DNA of 64,000 bases from Alteriqipengyuania flavescens (GCF_030406725.1 NZ_CP129107.1:372001-436000); one strand, 5' to 3'; shown: positions 47,029 through 58,131, counted from the stretch's first letter. The notes: generated by a model from the sequence alone, not told the origin. Numbers and translations are program-made.

Positions 47029-47763
47029 CTATTGCGAGTCGGCGGCGAAGGCGCGGCCGAGCAGCACCGCAAGCGCGGTGCGCACTCCGGCGAATTCGCC
47101 CATGCCGGGATCGAGCATGGCCGCATCGGCGAGGATCACGACCCGCCCTTCCCCGACGGTGCATTCGGCCACCACGGCTTCGGCGGAAAGCGTGCAGTCG
47201 GCCGGCGCACCGCCGGCGGGATCGCGCAGGGCGAAGGTGCCGTAGAGCGCAACCGGTAGCATGGTGCCGTCCAGCATCTTGCCATCGGCGCTCTCCTGCG
47301 CCTCGTCCATCGTCATGGTCAGGCCCCAGCGCGCGAGGATGGGCGAGAGCAGCGCGACATCCTGCGGCCGGCGGCGGTCGCCGATGCCGTAGTGGCTCTC
47401 CCCTGTCATCATCGGGTCGGCGAACAGCAGCAGCCGCCCGCCGCCGCGCACCCAATCGTCGAGCGCGACATTCTCCGCCCCGCCCAGCCCGCGCGGCTGG
47501 GCCATCAGCAGGTAATCGAGCCCGGCGAGCTCCTCGTCCAGCGTGTCGAGCGCGACATAGGTATATTCGGCATCCAGTGCGCCGCGCAGCCAGTGGCTCT
47601 CGGTCTCACCGCGGATCACCGCACCCAAATCGCTCGCCTCGCCCCAAGCGAGCGGCAAGGTGGTAAAGACGCCCAGCGCAGGCCGCTCGGCAGGAGCTTG
47701 GTCCTGCGCAAGGGCGGGGGTGGAAAGGGCGGCGAGCAACAGCGCCGCAACGTGGCGCAGCAT
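47029..47763 (-). CDS. Exported protein, GldG/DUF4350-like, unknown function
   Basis: About 244 residues with a signal peptide ending TPALAQ. Segments such as LGVFTTLPLAWGEA, YLLMAQPRGLGGAENVALDDWVRGGGRLLLFADP and GRVVILADAAML look like the class-I glutamine-amidotransferase-like fold of GldG/ABC-transporter auxiliary and DUF4350 proteins. This is by pattern only. No polytopic membrane part is present, so it would be periplasmic. ATG 47763 overlaps the upstream stop (TGATG); GTG 47766 is equally possible. It pairs with the single-helix protein at 47763-48140. Confidence 0.75.
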   Translation of the reverse strand: MLRHVAALLLAALSTPALAQDQAPAERPALGVFTTLPLAWGEASDLGAVIRGETESHWLRGALDAEYTYVALDTLDEELAGLDYLLMAQPRGLGGAENVALDDWVRGGGRLLLFADPMMTGESHYGIGDRRRPQDVALLSPILARWGLTMTMDEAQESADGKMLDGTMLPVALYGTFALRDPAGGAPADCTLSAEAVVAECTVGEGRVVILADAAMLDPGMGEFAGVRTALAVLLGRAFAADSQ

Positions 47764-48140
47764 CACCGGGCGCCGGTCCCGGGAGCAGGGCTTGCCCGCG
47801 CTTCCATCGGGTTCCGGACGGGACCGCCAGTTGCCGCGGTCGCTTCGGAGCTCGGCGTCGGCGTCGGCGCGACTTCGGGCACCACGCCTGTATCGGCGAG
47901 CGGATCCTGCGGGGCCTCGCTCGCCGCAGGTGCGGCCACGGTCGCGACCGTATCGGGCACGGCGGCGGCATCGCTTTCGCGCGCGCGGTCCATGATGATG
48001 TTGGCAAGGCTGACCAGCAGCAGCATCGCGCCCAGCCCGATCGCGCCGACCTGCAGTCGGTAGACCGACTCCGGTCGCAAGCGGGGCTGCCGGGCGGGCG
48101 CGTCCATCACGGGTTCGCTGCTGTCCATCCCCTGCCCCAT
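47763..48140 (-). CDS. Small single-helix membrane protein, unknown
   Basis: A 125-residue protein with a short N-terminal cytoplasmic part, one transmembrane helix (VGAIGLGAMLLLVSLANIIM), and an Ala/Pro/Thr-rich periplasmic tail. I do not recognise a family. An in-frame ATG at 48128 with a GGGGCAGGGG ribosome-site-like stretch is an alternative start. It overlaps the GldG-like gene and lies 13 bases after the cysteine synthase gene on the same strand, so all three may be one unit. Confidence 0.7.
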   Translation of the reverse strand: MGQGMDSSEPVMDAPARQPRLRPESVYRLQVGAIGLGAMLLLVSLANIIMDRARESDAAAVPDTVATVAAPAASEAPQDPLADTGVVPEVAPTPTPSSEATAATGGPVRNPMEARASPAPGTGAR

Positions 48141-48153
48141 AATCCGCGCCGCC

Positions 48154-49200
48154 TTAATCGTCGCTGTCAGCGTTAGCGCCAGACTTCAGCCAGTCAAAGA
48201 CCGGCAGGTCCTTCTCCGCCAGCCATTCGGGATTGTAGAGGCTGGAGAGATAGCGGAAGCCGGTATCGCACAGGATGGTCGCGACTTGCGGGTTGGCGAG
48301 GCCGTCCGCCTTCAATTGCTTGCCGAGTTCGATGGCGCCCGCCACGTTGATGCCGCTCGACAGGCCGAGGCACAGGCCTTCTTCCTGCAGCAGGCGGCCC
48401 ACCCAGACGAGGCCTTCCTCGTCCGAGATGCGGAACTGCGTGTCGATCGGCGCGCCTTCGAGATTGGCGGTGATCCGGCCCTGCCCGATACCCTCCGCCG
48501 CCGAAGAGCCTTCGGACTTCAATTCGCCTTCCGCGTAATAGGAATAGAGCGCCGCGCCATGCGGGTCGGTCAGCGCGATGCGTATCTTCTCGCTCTTCGC
48601 CTTGAGGCCCATGCCCACGCCGGCGATCGTCCCGCCGGTGCCCGCGGCACAGGTGAAGCCGTCCACCTTGCCGCCCATCTGCTCCCAGATTTCGGGCGCG
48701 GTCGTTTCGATATGGGCGCGGCGGTTGGCGATATTGTCGAACTGGTTGGCCCAGATCGCGCCCGGCGTTTCTTCCGCGAGCCGGCGCGATGTGTGGACGA
48801 AATGCCCCGGGTTGGCGAACTTCGTGGGCGGGACCAGCACCAGTCGCGCGCCGAGGGCCCGCAGCGTGTCCATCTTCTCCCGGCTCTGGTTATCCGGCAT
48901 CACGATCACGGTCTTGTAGCCGAGCGCGTTGGCGACCAGCGCGATGCCGATGCCGGTGTTGCCCGCCGTACCTTCGATCACCGTGCCGCCCGGCTTCAGT
49001 TCGCCGCTGCTTTCCGCATCGCGGATGATGCCCAGCGCCGCCCGGTCCTTTACCGAGGCGCCGGGGTTGGCGAATTCGCATTTGCCGTAGATGTCGCAGC
49101 CCGCCGCCTCGCTGGGCCCGGCCAGCCGCACGAGCGGGGTGTTGCCGATAAGGTCGAGCGTATTGGGGAGAGTGTTGGAGAGCGAGGCAGGCGGTTTCAT
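48154..49200 (-). CDS. cysK: Cysteine synthase (O-acetylserine sulfhydrylase)
   Basis: A 348-residue PLP enzyme combining O-acetylserine with sulfide to make cysteine. The cofactor Lys is K51 in NPGASVKDRAA, the phosphate/substrate loop is EGTAGNTGIGIA, and AGTGGTIAGVGMGLK is the glycine-rich PLP-phosphate loop. The loop reads TAGNTG rather than TSGNTG, a variant found in several alphaproteobacterial members, so a cystathionine beta-synthase-like activity is a minor alternative. Start ATG 49200 precedes the conserved LIGNTPLV. Confidence 0.93.
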   Translation of the reverse strand: MKPPASLSNTLPNTLDLIGNTPLVRLAGPSEAAGCDIYGKCEFANPGASVKDRAALGIIRDAESSGELKPGGTVIEGTAGNTGIGIALVANALGYKTVIVMPDNQSREKMDTLRALGARLVLVPPTKFANPGHFVHTSRRLAEETPGAIWANQFDNIANRRAHIETTAPEIWEQMGGKVDGFTCAAGTGGTIAGVGMGLKAKSEKIRIALTDPHGAALYSYYAEGELKSEGSSAAEGIGQGRITANLEGAPIDTQFRISDEEGLVWVGRLLQEEGLCLGLSSGINVAGAIELGKQLKADGLANPQVATILCDTGFRYLSSLYNPEWLAEKDLPVFDWLKSGANADSDD

Positions 49201-49242
49201 CGGTAACCAGCTAGGCGCTCCGCCCCATGCCCGCAACGAAGA

Positions 49243-49560
49243 TCAATCTTCCGGCGCGATAGTTACTTTCAATCCGTCGAGGTCGTCGGTGAAGGGGATC
49301 TGGCACGACAGGCGGCTGTTGTCCGCGCGGTGGTCGCTCGATTCCAGCAGGTCGTCCTCGTCCTCGCTCATGGCAGGCAGCCTGTCCATAAAGGCCGGGT
49401 CGACATGCACATGGCACGTGGCGCAGGAACAGCACCCGCCGCACAGGGCCAGCAGCTCGTCGATGCCGTTGTCGCGGATCGTTTCCATCACGGTGAGGCC
49501 GTTGCCGGCGTCGATTTCCGACGTTTCGCCTTCGCGGGTGGTGACGATCAGTTTGGGCAT
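49243..49560 (-). CDS. Adrenodoxin-type 2Fe-2S ferredoxin
   Basis: A 105-residue electron carrier with the C-x5-C-x2-C…C cluster motif ([13 protein letters not shown] and RLSCQIP). The acidic loop [10 protein letters not shown] is typical of ISC-type or P450-associated ferredoxins. It starts at ATG 49560 after conserved MPKLIV. It is 42 bases upstream of cysK on the same strand; no partner reductase or hydroxylase is adjacent. Confidence 0.93.
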   Translation of the reverse strand: MPKLIVTTREGETSEIDAGNGLTVMETIRDNGIDELLALCGGCCSCATCHVHVDPAFMDRLPAMSEDEDDLLESSDHRADNSRLSCQIPFTDDLDGLKVTIAPED

Positions 49561-49673
49561 CGGGCGTGCTTCCTTCATTCGGCCCCCGCTGTATGCGGGC
49601 TGTGTCGCGGCTGCTAGGCGAAGGGCGAAGGCTTGGCAAGAATCGCGCAAGTCCATGCAGGAGGGGCGCCTAC

Positions 49674-50291
49674 GTGGGCCTGACCAGGGAACAGATCGTC
49701 GGCGGGCTCGATGCCATTGCATCGCGCGAACCGGCGATGGCGAAGGCGATCGAAGCGGTCGGCTATCCCGAACCGCGCATCCGCGAGCGCGGATACATGA
49801 CCATGCTGCGCACCATCGTGGGCCAGCAGGTCAGCGTGGCGGCGGCATCCTCCATGTGGAACAAGCTGGAGGCGGAACTGGGCGAAGGCTTCACCCCGGC
49901 CAGCCTGCTTAAGCGCGATTTCGACACGCTGCGGGCCTGCGGCCTGTCGCGCCAGAAACAGTCCTATGCCCGGTCGCTGTGCGAGTTGGTGGAGGCCGGC
50001 GCCGTCGATTTCGAAGACCTGCCGGCGGACGACGAGGCCGCCATCGCCGAACTCACCCGCATCAAGGGGATCGGGCGCTGGTCGGCGGAAATCTACCTCC
50101 TTTTTGCCGAGGGGCGCCCTGACATCTTCCCCGCCGGCGACCTTGCCGTGCAGGAAGGCATGGCGCGCATCCTGTCGCTGGACGCGCGGCCATCGGAGAA
50201 AGAGGCGCGAGCGCTTGCCGAAAGCTGGTCGCCCCACCGCGGCGCCGCGGCGATTTTCACCTGGCACTATTATTCGAACTTCACGCTGTAA
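49674..50291 (+). CDS. DNA-3-methyladenine glycosylase II-like (HhH-GPD)
   Basis: A 205-residue base-excision glycosylase of the AlkA group, removing alkylated purines. It shows the helix-hairpin-helix [18 protein letters not shown] and the catalytic Asp in [11 protein letters not shown] (D156). The family's QQVSVAAA entry ([15 protein letters not shown]) is N-terminal. It lacks the AlkA N-terminal beta domain, giving a compact protein. The start is GTG 49674, chosen for the strong AGGAGGGG just upstream. Confidence 0.9.
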   Translation: MGLTREQIVGGLDAIASREPAMAKAIEAVGYPEPRIRERGYMTMLRTIVGQQVSVAAASSMWNKLEAELGEGFTPASLLKRDFDTLRACGLSRQKQSYARSLCELVEAGAVDFEDLPADDEAAIAELTRIKGIGRWSAEIYLLFAEGRPDIFPAGDLAVQEGMARILSLDARPSEKEARALAESWSPHRGAAAIFTWHYYSNFTL

Positions 50292-50361
50292 TCGACGAAC
50301 CACTTCAAACCGGCCCTCCCTTCGTGTATCACCAAGGCAATACACGGACGGGAGAGAGACG

Positions 50362-52422
50362 ATGCAACGACCAGCCAAGCCTTTACTTTTCGCCGCCTGC
50401 GCCAGCCTCGCCATTGCGGGCGTCGCAGCGCCTGCCGCGGCAAAACATCACGGAGAAACCATGACCGCCACATCCACCACCACCCAGGCGGCACCGATGA
50501 TTCCGCGCGACAGCCTGTTCGGCAACCCGACGCGCGCCGGCGGGCAGATCAGCCCGGACGGCAAGTGGGTCAGCTGGCTCGCGCCCAATAACGGCGTACT
50601 CAACGTGTGGGTCGCCCCGGCTGACGATCCCGACGCGGCGCGGCTGATCACCTCGGCCGACGACCGCCCGATCCGCAGCTATTTCTGGGCGCCCGACAGC
50701 AAGAGCGTGCTGTACATCCAGGACAAGGGCGGGGACGAGAATTTCCTGCTTTACGGCATCGATGTCGAAAGCGGGACCGAGACCACCCTCACCCCGTTCG
50801 AGAATACGCGAGTCCAGATGATCGGCGGCTCCACGCGCATCAAGGACAAGGTCCTCGTCGGCCTCAACAACCGCGATCCGCGCCTGCACGATGTCTACAT
50901 GCTCAACCTCAACACAGGCGAGCTCGACCTGGTGCTGGAAAACGCGGGCTATGCCGGGTTCATGGCGGACGACAATCTCGACCTAAGGTTCGCCATTCGC
51001 CAGAACGCCGCGGGCGGGATGGACATGTTCAAGATCGTGGACGGCGTGGTCGAGGATACGCCGAGCGACAGCACCACGATGGAAGATTCGCTGTCCACCG
51101 GCGCCGCCGGCTTCACCAATGACGGCAAGATCATCTACTGGCTCGACAGCCGCGGCCGCAACACCGCCGCGCTGATCGCCGAAAACGTGGAAACGGGCGA
51201 GAAGACCATCGTCGCCGAAAGCGACAAGGCGGACATCGGCGGCATCCTGACCGACCGCAAGACCGGCTATGTCGAGGCCTATTCGGTCAATTATCTCAAG
51301 AACGAATGGACCGCGACCGACCCGGAAATCAAGGCCTCGCTCGACTGGCTGGGCACCCAGCTGGACGGTGAATACGGCGTACAGAGCCGGACCGAGGACG
51401 ACCGGACCTGGCTCGTCTGGAACGACCCGGTGACCGCTCCAGCCAGCACCTATGTCTACGACCGCGATGCGAACACGCTGACGAAGTTCTACACCTCGCG
51501 CCCCGAACTTGCCGGCGCGCCGCTGCAACCGATGCACGCGCTGGAAATTCCCAGCCGCGACGGGATGACGCTGGTCAGCTACCTCACCCTGCCGCCCGGT
51601 TCGGATCCCGATGGCGACGGCGTGCCGGACGAAGCCGTGCCGATGGTCATGCTGGTCCACGGCGGCCCGTGGGCACGCGATGCTTACGGCTACAACTCCT
51701 ACCACCAGTGGCTCGCCAACCGGGGCTACGCGGTGCTCAGCGTCAACTTCCGCGGCTCCACCGGGCTTGGCAAGGACTTCGTCAACGCCGCCAACCTCGA
51801 ATGGTCGGGCGCGATGCATGACGACCTGATCGATGCTAAGAACTGGGCGGTGGAACGCGGCGTCGCCAGGGAAGACGGCGTGGCGATCATGGGCGGATCC
51901 TACGGCGGCTATGCCACGCTGGTCGGCCTTACGTATACGCCCGACGAATTCGCCTGCGGGGTCGACATCGTCGGCCCGTCGAACCTCGAGACGCTGCTGG
52001 AAACCATCCCGCCCTATTGGGAGCCGATGGTGAAGCAGTTCCACACCCGCATGGGCGACCCGAACACGCCCGAAGGTCTGCAACTGCTGAAAGACGCGAG
52101 CCCGCTCTACAAGGCGGACCGGATCACCAAGCCGCTGATCATCGGCCAGGGCGCCAACGATCCGCGCGTGAAGCAGGCCGAAAGCGACCAGATTGTTTCC
52201 GCGATGCAGGAATCGGGCATTCCGGTGACCTACGTCCTATTCCCCGACGAAGGGCACGGGTTTGCAAAGCCGACCAACAACATCGCTTTCAACGCGGTGA
52301 CCGAGAATTTCCTCGCCACCTGCCTCGGCGGGCGTGCGGAACCGATCGGCGACACGGTGGCAGGTTCCACCGCGCAGATCGTGACCGGTGCGGAATATGT
52401 GAAAGGCCTCTCGGCAGAGTAA
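50362..52422 (+). CDS. S9-family prolyl-oligopeptidase-like exopeptidase, exported
   Basis: A 686-residue serine peptidase. A signal peptide ends near APAAAKHH. An N-terminal beta-propeller (residues ~50-400) begins at GQISPDGKWVSWLAP. The alpha/beta-hydrolase domain carries the triad: S513 in GGSYGGYA, D600 in GANDPRV and H632 in DEGHGF. These periplasmic enzymes trim peptides (dipeptidyl- or acylaminoacyl-peptidase type); exact specificity is not visible. It has its own GGAGAGA ribosome site and is followed by a terminator-like hairpin. Confidence 0.94.
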   Translation: MQRPAKPLLFAACASLAIAGVAAPAAAKHHGETMTATSTTTQAAPMIPRDSLFGNPTRAGGQISPDGKWVSWLAPNNGVLNVWVAPADDPDAARLITSADDRPIRSYFWAPDSKSVLYIQDKGGDENFLLYGIDVESGTETTLTPFENTRVQMIGGSTRIKDKVLVGLNNRDPRLHDVYMLNLNTGELDLVLENAGYAGFMADDNLDLRFAIRQNAAGGMDMFKIVDGVVEDTPSDSTTMEDSLSTGAAGFTNDGKIIYWLDSRGRNTAALIAENVETGEKTIVAESDKADIGGILTDRKTGYVEAYSVNYLKNEWTATDPEIKASLDWLGTQLDGEYGVQSRTEDDRTWLVWNDPVTAPASTYVYDRDANTLTKFYTSRPELAGAPLQPMHALEIPSRDGMTLVSYLTLPPGSDPDGDGVPDEAVPMVMLVHGGPWARDAYGYNSYHQWLANRGYAVLSVNFRGSTGLGKDFVNAANLEWSGAMHDDLIDAKNWAVERGVAREDGVAIMGGSYGGYATLVGLTYTPDEFACGVDIVGPSNLETLLETIPPYWEPMVKQFHTRMGDPNTPEGLQLLKDASPLYKADRITKPLIIGQGANDPRVKQAESDQIVSAMQESGIPVTYVLFPDEGHGFAKPTNNIAFNAVTENFLATCLGGRAEPIGDTVAGSTAQIVTGAEYVKGLSAE

Positions 52423-52459
52423 GGCTTGTCGGCCTTGTAGGATATTTCCTACAGACACG

Positions 52460-52495
52460 GGGCTGCGCGTAAGGGATAGCTCCCTCGCGCAGCCC
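52460..52495 (+). terminator. Long hairpin after the S9 peptidase gene
   Basis: GGGCTGCGCG (52460-52469) pairs with CGCGCAGCCC (52486-52495). The inner AGGGA/TCCCT extends the stem to 15 bp around a TAGC loop, with a two-base bulge. It is followed by TATCTGTTTG, a poor U-tract, so termination is likely but perhaps incomplete before the SDR gene at 52519. Confidence 0.65.
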
Positions 52496-52518
52496 TATCT
52501 GTTTGTAAGGAGCCTTCG

Positions 52519-53325
52519 GTGACCACCCGCAAATCGATCTTCATCACCGGCGGCGGCTCCGGCATCGGCCGCGCCATCGCCCTCAAGTTCGGCAGCGAAG
52601 GCTGGTTCGTCGGGCTCGGCGATATCGACGAAGCCGGGATGGCGGAAACCCAGGGCCTGCTGAACAACGGCTTCAACTACGCCCACACATTCGATGTCCG
52701 CGACCGCGCGGCCTGGGACCATGCGCTGAAAAGCTTCGAGATGGCCGCCGGCGGGCGGATCGACGTGGTCGCCAACAACGCGGGCATCCCGCTTGGCGGA
52801 TCGCTGTCGGAGAATTCGCAGGAAGAGATCGACCGCTGCCTCGACATCAACCTGCGCGGCGCGATCTACGGCGCGCAGGCAAGCCAGCCGTTCCTCGAAA
52901 AGACCGCACCGGGCAGTTGCCTGCTCACCACCAGCAGCGCGGCGGGGCTCTATGGTTCGCCGGGCGCGAGCGTCTATTCGGCGACCAAGTTCGGCGTGCG
53001 GGCGCTGACGGAATCCCTCGACAGCGAATGGGCGGAAAGCGGCATCAAGGCGCGCACCATCATGCCCAGTTTCATCGAGACCCCGCTGCTCGATCACAAT
53101 CCCAATGCGCGCGAGAACAATTCCATCCGCCAGCGGGTCAGGGATGCCGGGCTGGAGATCACGCCGGTCGGGGACGTGGCCGAAGCCGCCTGGGCCGCCG
53201 TCCATGGCGACCGCATCCACACTACGGTGGGCAAGACGGCGAAGAAGCTCGCCTTCGCGCTACGCTGGTTCCCCGGAGCGGTGCGCAAGCAGATGCACGG
53301 GCGGCAGGGCGCGCTGGGGCGTTAA
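52519..53325 (+). CDS. Short-chain dehydrogenase/reductase
   Basis: A 268-residue classical SDR. The NAD(P) motif TGGGSGIG is near residues 10-17, NNAG is in [12 protein letters not shown], and the catalytic Ser-Tyr-Lys set is TTSSAAG…YSATK. The Asp after beta-2 (LGDID) suggests NAD preference. The substrate is unknown. The start is GTG 52519 with AAGGAG eight bases upstream. Its TAA stop overlaps the phhB TAA stop on the other strand (shared TTAA). Confidence 0.9.
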   Translation: MTTRKSIFITGGGSGIGRAIALKFGSEGWFVGLGDIDEAGMAETQGLLNNGFNYAHTFDVRDRAAWDHALKSFEMAAGGRIDVVANNAGIPLGGSLSENSQEEIDRCLDINLRGAIYGAQASQPFLEKTAPGSCLLTTSSAAGLYGSPGASVYSATKFGVRALTESLDSEWAESGIKARTIMPSFIETPLLDHNPNARENNSIRQRVRDAGLEITPVGDVAEAAWAAVHGDRIHTTVGKTAKKLAFALRWFPGAVRKQMHGRQGALGR

Positions 53326-53612
53326 AGCAGCGCGTCGATCGCCTTTGCCATTTTCACGTCTCGCTCGCTCAGCCCGCCCGCGTCGTGGGTGGTCAGCGTG
53401 ATCTCGACTGTGTTGTAGACATTGAACCATTCCGGATGGTGGTCGTGACTGTCAGCGAGCAGCGCGACGCGGCTCATGAAGCCCCACGCCTCGCTGAAAT
53501 CGCCGAATTCCAGCTTGCGTTCTATGGCCTTTCCTTCGCGGGAAAGCGACCATTCGGACAGGTCCGCCAGTGCAGATTGGCGTTCAGCTTCGATCAGTTC
53601 GGCTACCGCCAT
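53322..53612 (-). CDS. phhB: 4a-hydroxytetrahydrobiopterin (pterin-4a-carbinolamine) dehydratase
   Basis: A 96-residue pterin-4a-carbinolamine dehydratase, recycling the pterin cofactor of phenylalanine hydroxylase. The active-site motif is [15 protein letters not shown], with [11 protein letters not shown] before it and [17 protein letters not shown] after it. No phhA-type hydroxylase gene lies in the window. It is convergent with the SDR. Confidence 0.93.
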   Translation of the reverse strand: MAVAELIEAERQSALADLSEWSLSREGKAIERKLEFGDFSEAWGFMSRVALLADSHDHHPEWFNVYNTVEITLTTHDAGGLSERDVKMAKAIDALL

Positions 53613-53677
53613 CGGTTCGCTCTCCTCATACCCGGCGTGCTTGTGAGCAGCCCCGCTTTCCCCTAACCCGCGCGGCC

Positions 53678-54262
53678 ATGCAAGGGGCCACTCTCACCGC
53701 GCGCAATCTCGCCTGCCGCAAGGGCGACCGCTTGCTGTTTCGCGGGGTCGACGTGGCCCTGTCGCCGGGCGAGGCGCTGCATGTGACCGGTCCCAACGGC
53801 AGCGGCAAGACCAGCCTGATCCGTATCCTCGCCGGCCTCGCCCGCCCGTTCGAAGGCACCTGCGAGGCGGACGGAGCGGTCGGGCTGATCGACGAGCGGC
53901 TGGCGCTCGACGAAAACCGTCCGCTCGGCAAGGCGCTCGGTTTCTGGCAGCGGCTGGATGGTTGCGGCGATCCATCGGGCGCTTTTGCGGTCCTTGGTCT
54001 TGCTCCGCTGCTTGATGTTCCCGTACGCTTTCTCTCGACCGGCCAGCGAAAGCGCGCCGCCTTTGCCGCCCTGCTCAATCGCGGCGTCCCGATCTGGCTG
54101 CTGGACGAGCCGCTCAACGGACTGGACGACGAAGCGCGGGCGAGGGTCGAGAGCCTGGTCGCCTTGCATTGCGGCCGTGGCGGCATTTGCGTGGTCGCGT
54201 CGCACCAGCCGCTGAGCCTGCCCGGCGCGAAGTCCCTCGCCATCGCGGATTTCGCCCCGTGA
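53678..54262 (+). CDS. ccmA: Heme exporter ATP-binding protein CcmA
   Basis: A 194-residue ABC ATPase of cytochrome c maturation. Walker A is GPNGSGKTS, the signature is [11 protein letters not shown], Walker B is [12 protein letters not shown] and the switch His is in VVASHQP. It works with CcmB/CcmC to release holo-CcmE. The 4-base overlap (GTGA) with ccmB confirms identity. Confidence 0.94.
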   Translation: MQGATLTARNLACRKGDRLLFRGVDVALSPGEALHVTGPNGSGKTSLIRILAGLARPFEGTCEADGAVGLIDERLALDENRPLGKALGFWQRLDGCGDPSGAFAVLGLAPLLDVPVRFLSTGQRKRAAFAALLNRGVPIWLLDEPLNGLDDEARARVESLVALHCGRGGICVVASHQPLSLPGAKSLAIADFAP

Positions 54263-54891
54263 TCGCCGCGCTGCTCAGACGCGACCTTGCGCGGCTGGTG
54301 CCGGGTACGGTGATGCCCGTGCTGTTCTTCCTCGCCGTGGCGATGCTCTACCCCTTCGCCATCGGTGCGCGGCCCACATTGCTTGCGCAATCCGGCGGTG
54401 CGATCGTCTGGATCGCCGCCCTGCTCGCCGCCCTGCTGCCGCTCGACCGGCTGGTCGGGCCCGATCTCGACGCGGGCTTCTTCGACCAGTGGCGCTTGCG
54501 GGGGCTGAGCGAGGAAAGCGTCCTTGCGACTCGCATCCTTGCCCACTGGCTCTCTTTTGGCCCTGCCCTGCTGGTCGCTGCTTTGCCCGCTTCGGCCCTT
54601 CTCGGAGTGCCAGCCGAGACCCTGCCGCGCCTGATTCTGAGCCTGCTTGCCGGCACACCCGGTCTAGCCGCGCTGGGCGTTGCCATCGCCGCCATCACCG
54701 CGGGCCTGCGCGGCGGGACTGCGCTTGCCGGATTGCTGCTGATACCGCTTGCGGTGCCGGTGCTGATTTTCGGCGCGGGGTCGCTGGCGAACGATGATCC
54801 GGCGACGCTCGCCTACACGGCGGCTGCCAGCCTCGTCCTAGTCGCCCTGTCGCCGTTTGCCGGCGCGGCGGCTATCCGCGCCGCCCGCTGA
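54259..54891 (+). CDS. ccmB: Heme exporter membrane protein CcmB
   Basis: A 210-residue membrane protein with six hydrophobic helices. The family segments include PVLFFLAVAMLYPFAIG and WIAALLAALLPLDRLVGPD. LVIPL-type residues (LAGLLLIPLAVPVLIFGAG) lie near the C-terminus. The start is GTG 54259. No ccmC follows; the next gene is map on the opposite strand, so the remaining ccm genes must be elsewhere. Confidence 0.94.
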   Translation: MIAALLRRDLARLVPGTVMPVLFFLAVAMLYPFAIGARPTLLAQSGGAIVWIAALLAALLPLDRLVGPDLDAGFFDQWRLRGLSEESVLATRILAHWLSFGPALLVAALPASALLGVPAETLPRLILSLLAGTPGLAALGVAIAAITAGLRGGTALAGLLLIPLAVPVLIFGAGSLANDDPATLAYTAAASLVLVALSPFAGAAAIRAAR

Positions 54892-54901
54892 AACCCTCGC
54901 G

Positions 54902-55726
54902 TCAATAGGGCGGTCGGTCCTTGCCGGTCGGGCTTTTCGTGAAAATCTCGTTGCCGGTCTCGGTGATGGCGATCGAGTGTTCGAACTGGGCCGAAAGCGA
55001 CTTGTCGCGGGTCACGGCGGTCCAGCCGTCCTTGAGGATCTTCGCCCACGGCTTGCCGAGGTTGATCATCGGCTCGATCGTGAAGAACATGCCCGGCTTC
55101 AGTTCGGGTCCGGTGCCGGCCTTTGCCGCATGGACCACTTCGGGCGCATCGTGGAACAGTCGGCCGAGGCCGTGCCCGCAAAATTCGCGCACCACGCCAT
55201 AGCGGTGGTTCTGCGCATGTTCGAGGATCGCCGCACCGATATCGCCCAGCCGCGCGCCGGGCTGCGCAACCTCGATACCCTTCATCAGGCATTCGTAGGT
55301 CACGTCGACCAGCTTTTTCGCCTTTAGCGGCGGTTCGCCGGCGAAATACATCCGGCTGGTATCGCCATGCCAGCCGTCCAGCAGCGGGGTGACATCGATA
55401 TTGAGGATGTCGCCGTCGCGCAGCACCTTGCCCGACGGGATTCCGTGGCAGATCACGTGGTTGATCGAGATGCAGCTGGAATGTGTGTAGCCACGATAGC
55501 CCAGCGTCGCCGGCACCGCGCCGCCATCCAGCATCATCTCGCGGATGCGCGTGTCGAGCTCTTCCGTCGAGACGCCCGGCACCACGTGTTCGGCAATCGC
55601 ATCGAGGATTTCGGCGGCCAGCCGGCCTGCCTTGCGCATGCCTTCGAAGCCTGCCTCGTCATGCAGCTTGATCGTGCCGTCGCGCAGGACGGTCTGGGTG
55701 CTATCGACTGTCTGGTACAAATTCAT
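54902..55726 (-). CDS. map: Methionine aminopeptidase, type I
   Basis: A 274-residue metallopeptidase removing initiator Met. The five metal ligands are in INIDVTPLLDGWHGDTSR (two Asp), FCGHGLGRLFH (His), FTIEPMI (Glu) and FEHSIAITE (Glu). A 20-residue N-terminal extension before the usual start is short and polar. It is the only gene of its unit; it is convergent with ccmB. Confidence 0.97.
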   Translation of the reverse strand: MNLYQTVDSTQTVLRDGTIKLHDEAGFEGMRKAGRLAAEILDAIAEHVVPGVSTEELDTRIREMMLDGGAVPATLGYRGYTHSSCISINHVICHGIPSGKVLRDGDILNIDVTPLLDGWHGDTSRMYFAGEPPLKAKKLVDVTYECLMKGIEVAQPGARLGDIGAAILEHAQNHRYGVVREFCGHGLGRLFHDAPEVVHAAKAGTGPELKPGMFFTIEPMINLGKPWAKILKDGWTAVTRDKSLSAQFEHSIAITETGNEIFTKSPTGKDRPPY

Positions 55727-55767
55727 GTGCCAACATGTAGCGATCCGGGCGGCAAATTGCGAGTGCG

Positions 55768-56631
55768 CTAGTGCCGGACGCTGAAATCCCGGCGATAGGC
55801 AGGCTTGACTGCCGCGATGACGGCCCTGTCGATGTCGAGATCGACCTCGTAAGCCCCTTCGGCGTAGCTGCCCGCCACGTAGGGCGCGGCGTACAGCGTG
55901 ATCCGGTCGAAGGTCTTTCCGTTCGAGGAGCCGACCAACACGGCAAGCTCGTCCATCGTCGGGCAATCGGAAAAGGGATCGTCCGAAGGAAGCTCGATCC
56001 CGCGGCGGCCGAAGCGTTTCTGGTCGAGCGCCTTGCAATACCGCGCGGCCACCGCCTCGCCGAGCGCTTCGGGAGAGCGGAAGAGGTCGATCCCGTCCAC
56101 GGCCTCGCCCCGGCGCTTGTCCCACACCAGCGATTCCATGCCATAATCGCCGTGCGCCCCGCCGCGATAGGTCGAGACGTCGGCGGACAGGCTGAGATAG
56201 GACGGCAGGTTGGCGACGACCTTCCATTCCTTGCCGAAGCTGCGGTTCCGGCACGACACGGCATCCTTGGGGCAATCGTCGATCATGTCGCGCCACTCGG
56301 CCTTCTCCTCGGCCGCGATACGATCCCGCTCATCGCCCAGCCGCCGTGCGAGTGCGGGGATGGCGGAGACGGCGGCAGGCCAGGAATATTCCATGGTGAA
56401 TTCGCCGCCCTGCAGCTTTTCAGAGATCGAAGTGGCGCTCGCGGTCGCAGCGGGCGCTGGCCCGGGCGAATCGGGATCCGCACTCGACGACGCGATGGCC
56501 GATGCGGTCGTCTGCACCGAGGTCTCTGCCGCGCCGTCCTTCCCCGTCGCCTGCCCATCCGGTTGCTGGCAGGCCGTGAGCATCATCGCTGAAGGCAGCG
56601 CAGCCAACAGGGGGAACAGGATACGGCGCAT
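55768..56631 (-). CDS. Lipoprotein with DUF4163/DUF3298-like domain
   Basis: A 287-residue lipoprotein with lipobox LTAC (residues 18-21), then a Ser/Ala-rich linker to about residue 68. The globular part looks like the PdaC/RsiV-type DUF4163-DUF3298 pair: FTMEYSWPAAVSAIPAL, LSADVSTYRGGAHGDYGMES and the late APYVAGSYAEGAYEVDLDI. This domain occurs in anti-sigma and peptidoglycan-deacetylase proteins and as a free-standing lipoprotein in sphingomonads. Function is unknown. It is divergent from the aminopeptidase gene at 56667, with only 35 bases between. Confidence 0.82.
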   Translation of the reverse strand: MRRILFPLLAALPSAMMLTACQQPDGQATGKDGAAETSVQTTASAIASSSADPDSPGPAPAATASATSISEKLQGGEFTMEYSWPAAVSAIPALARRLGDERDRIAAEEKAEWRDMIDDCPKDAVSCRNRSFGKEWKVVANLPSYLSLSADVSTYRGGAHGDYGMESLVWDKRRGEAVDGIDLFRSPEALGEAVAARYCKALDQKRFGRRGIELPSDDPFSDCPTMDELAVLVGSSNGKTFDRITLYAAPYVAGSYAEGAYEVDLDIDRAVIAAVKPAYRRDFSVRH

Positions 56632-56666
56632 TGGATTTCTTCTCCTAAAGGGCGTTAGGGGAAACT

Positions 56667-58052
<1,386 letters not shown>

Positions 58053-58131
58053 ACTTGTGCGTAACGCCTCGCCTGTATAAGCGGCGGAAACGCTGGGTTT
58101 GCAGCGCAAGGACCAAGGGGCAGGAAGACAG

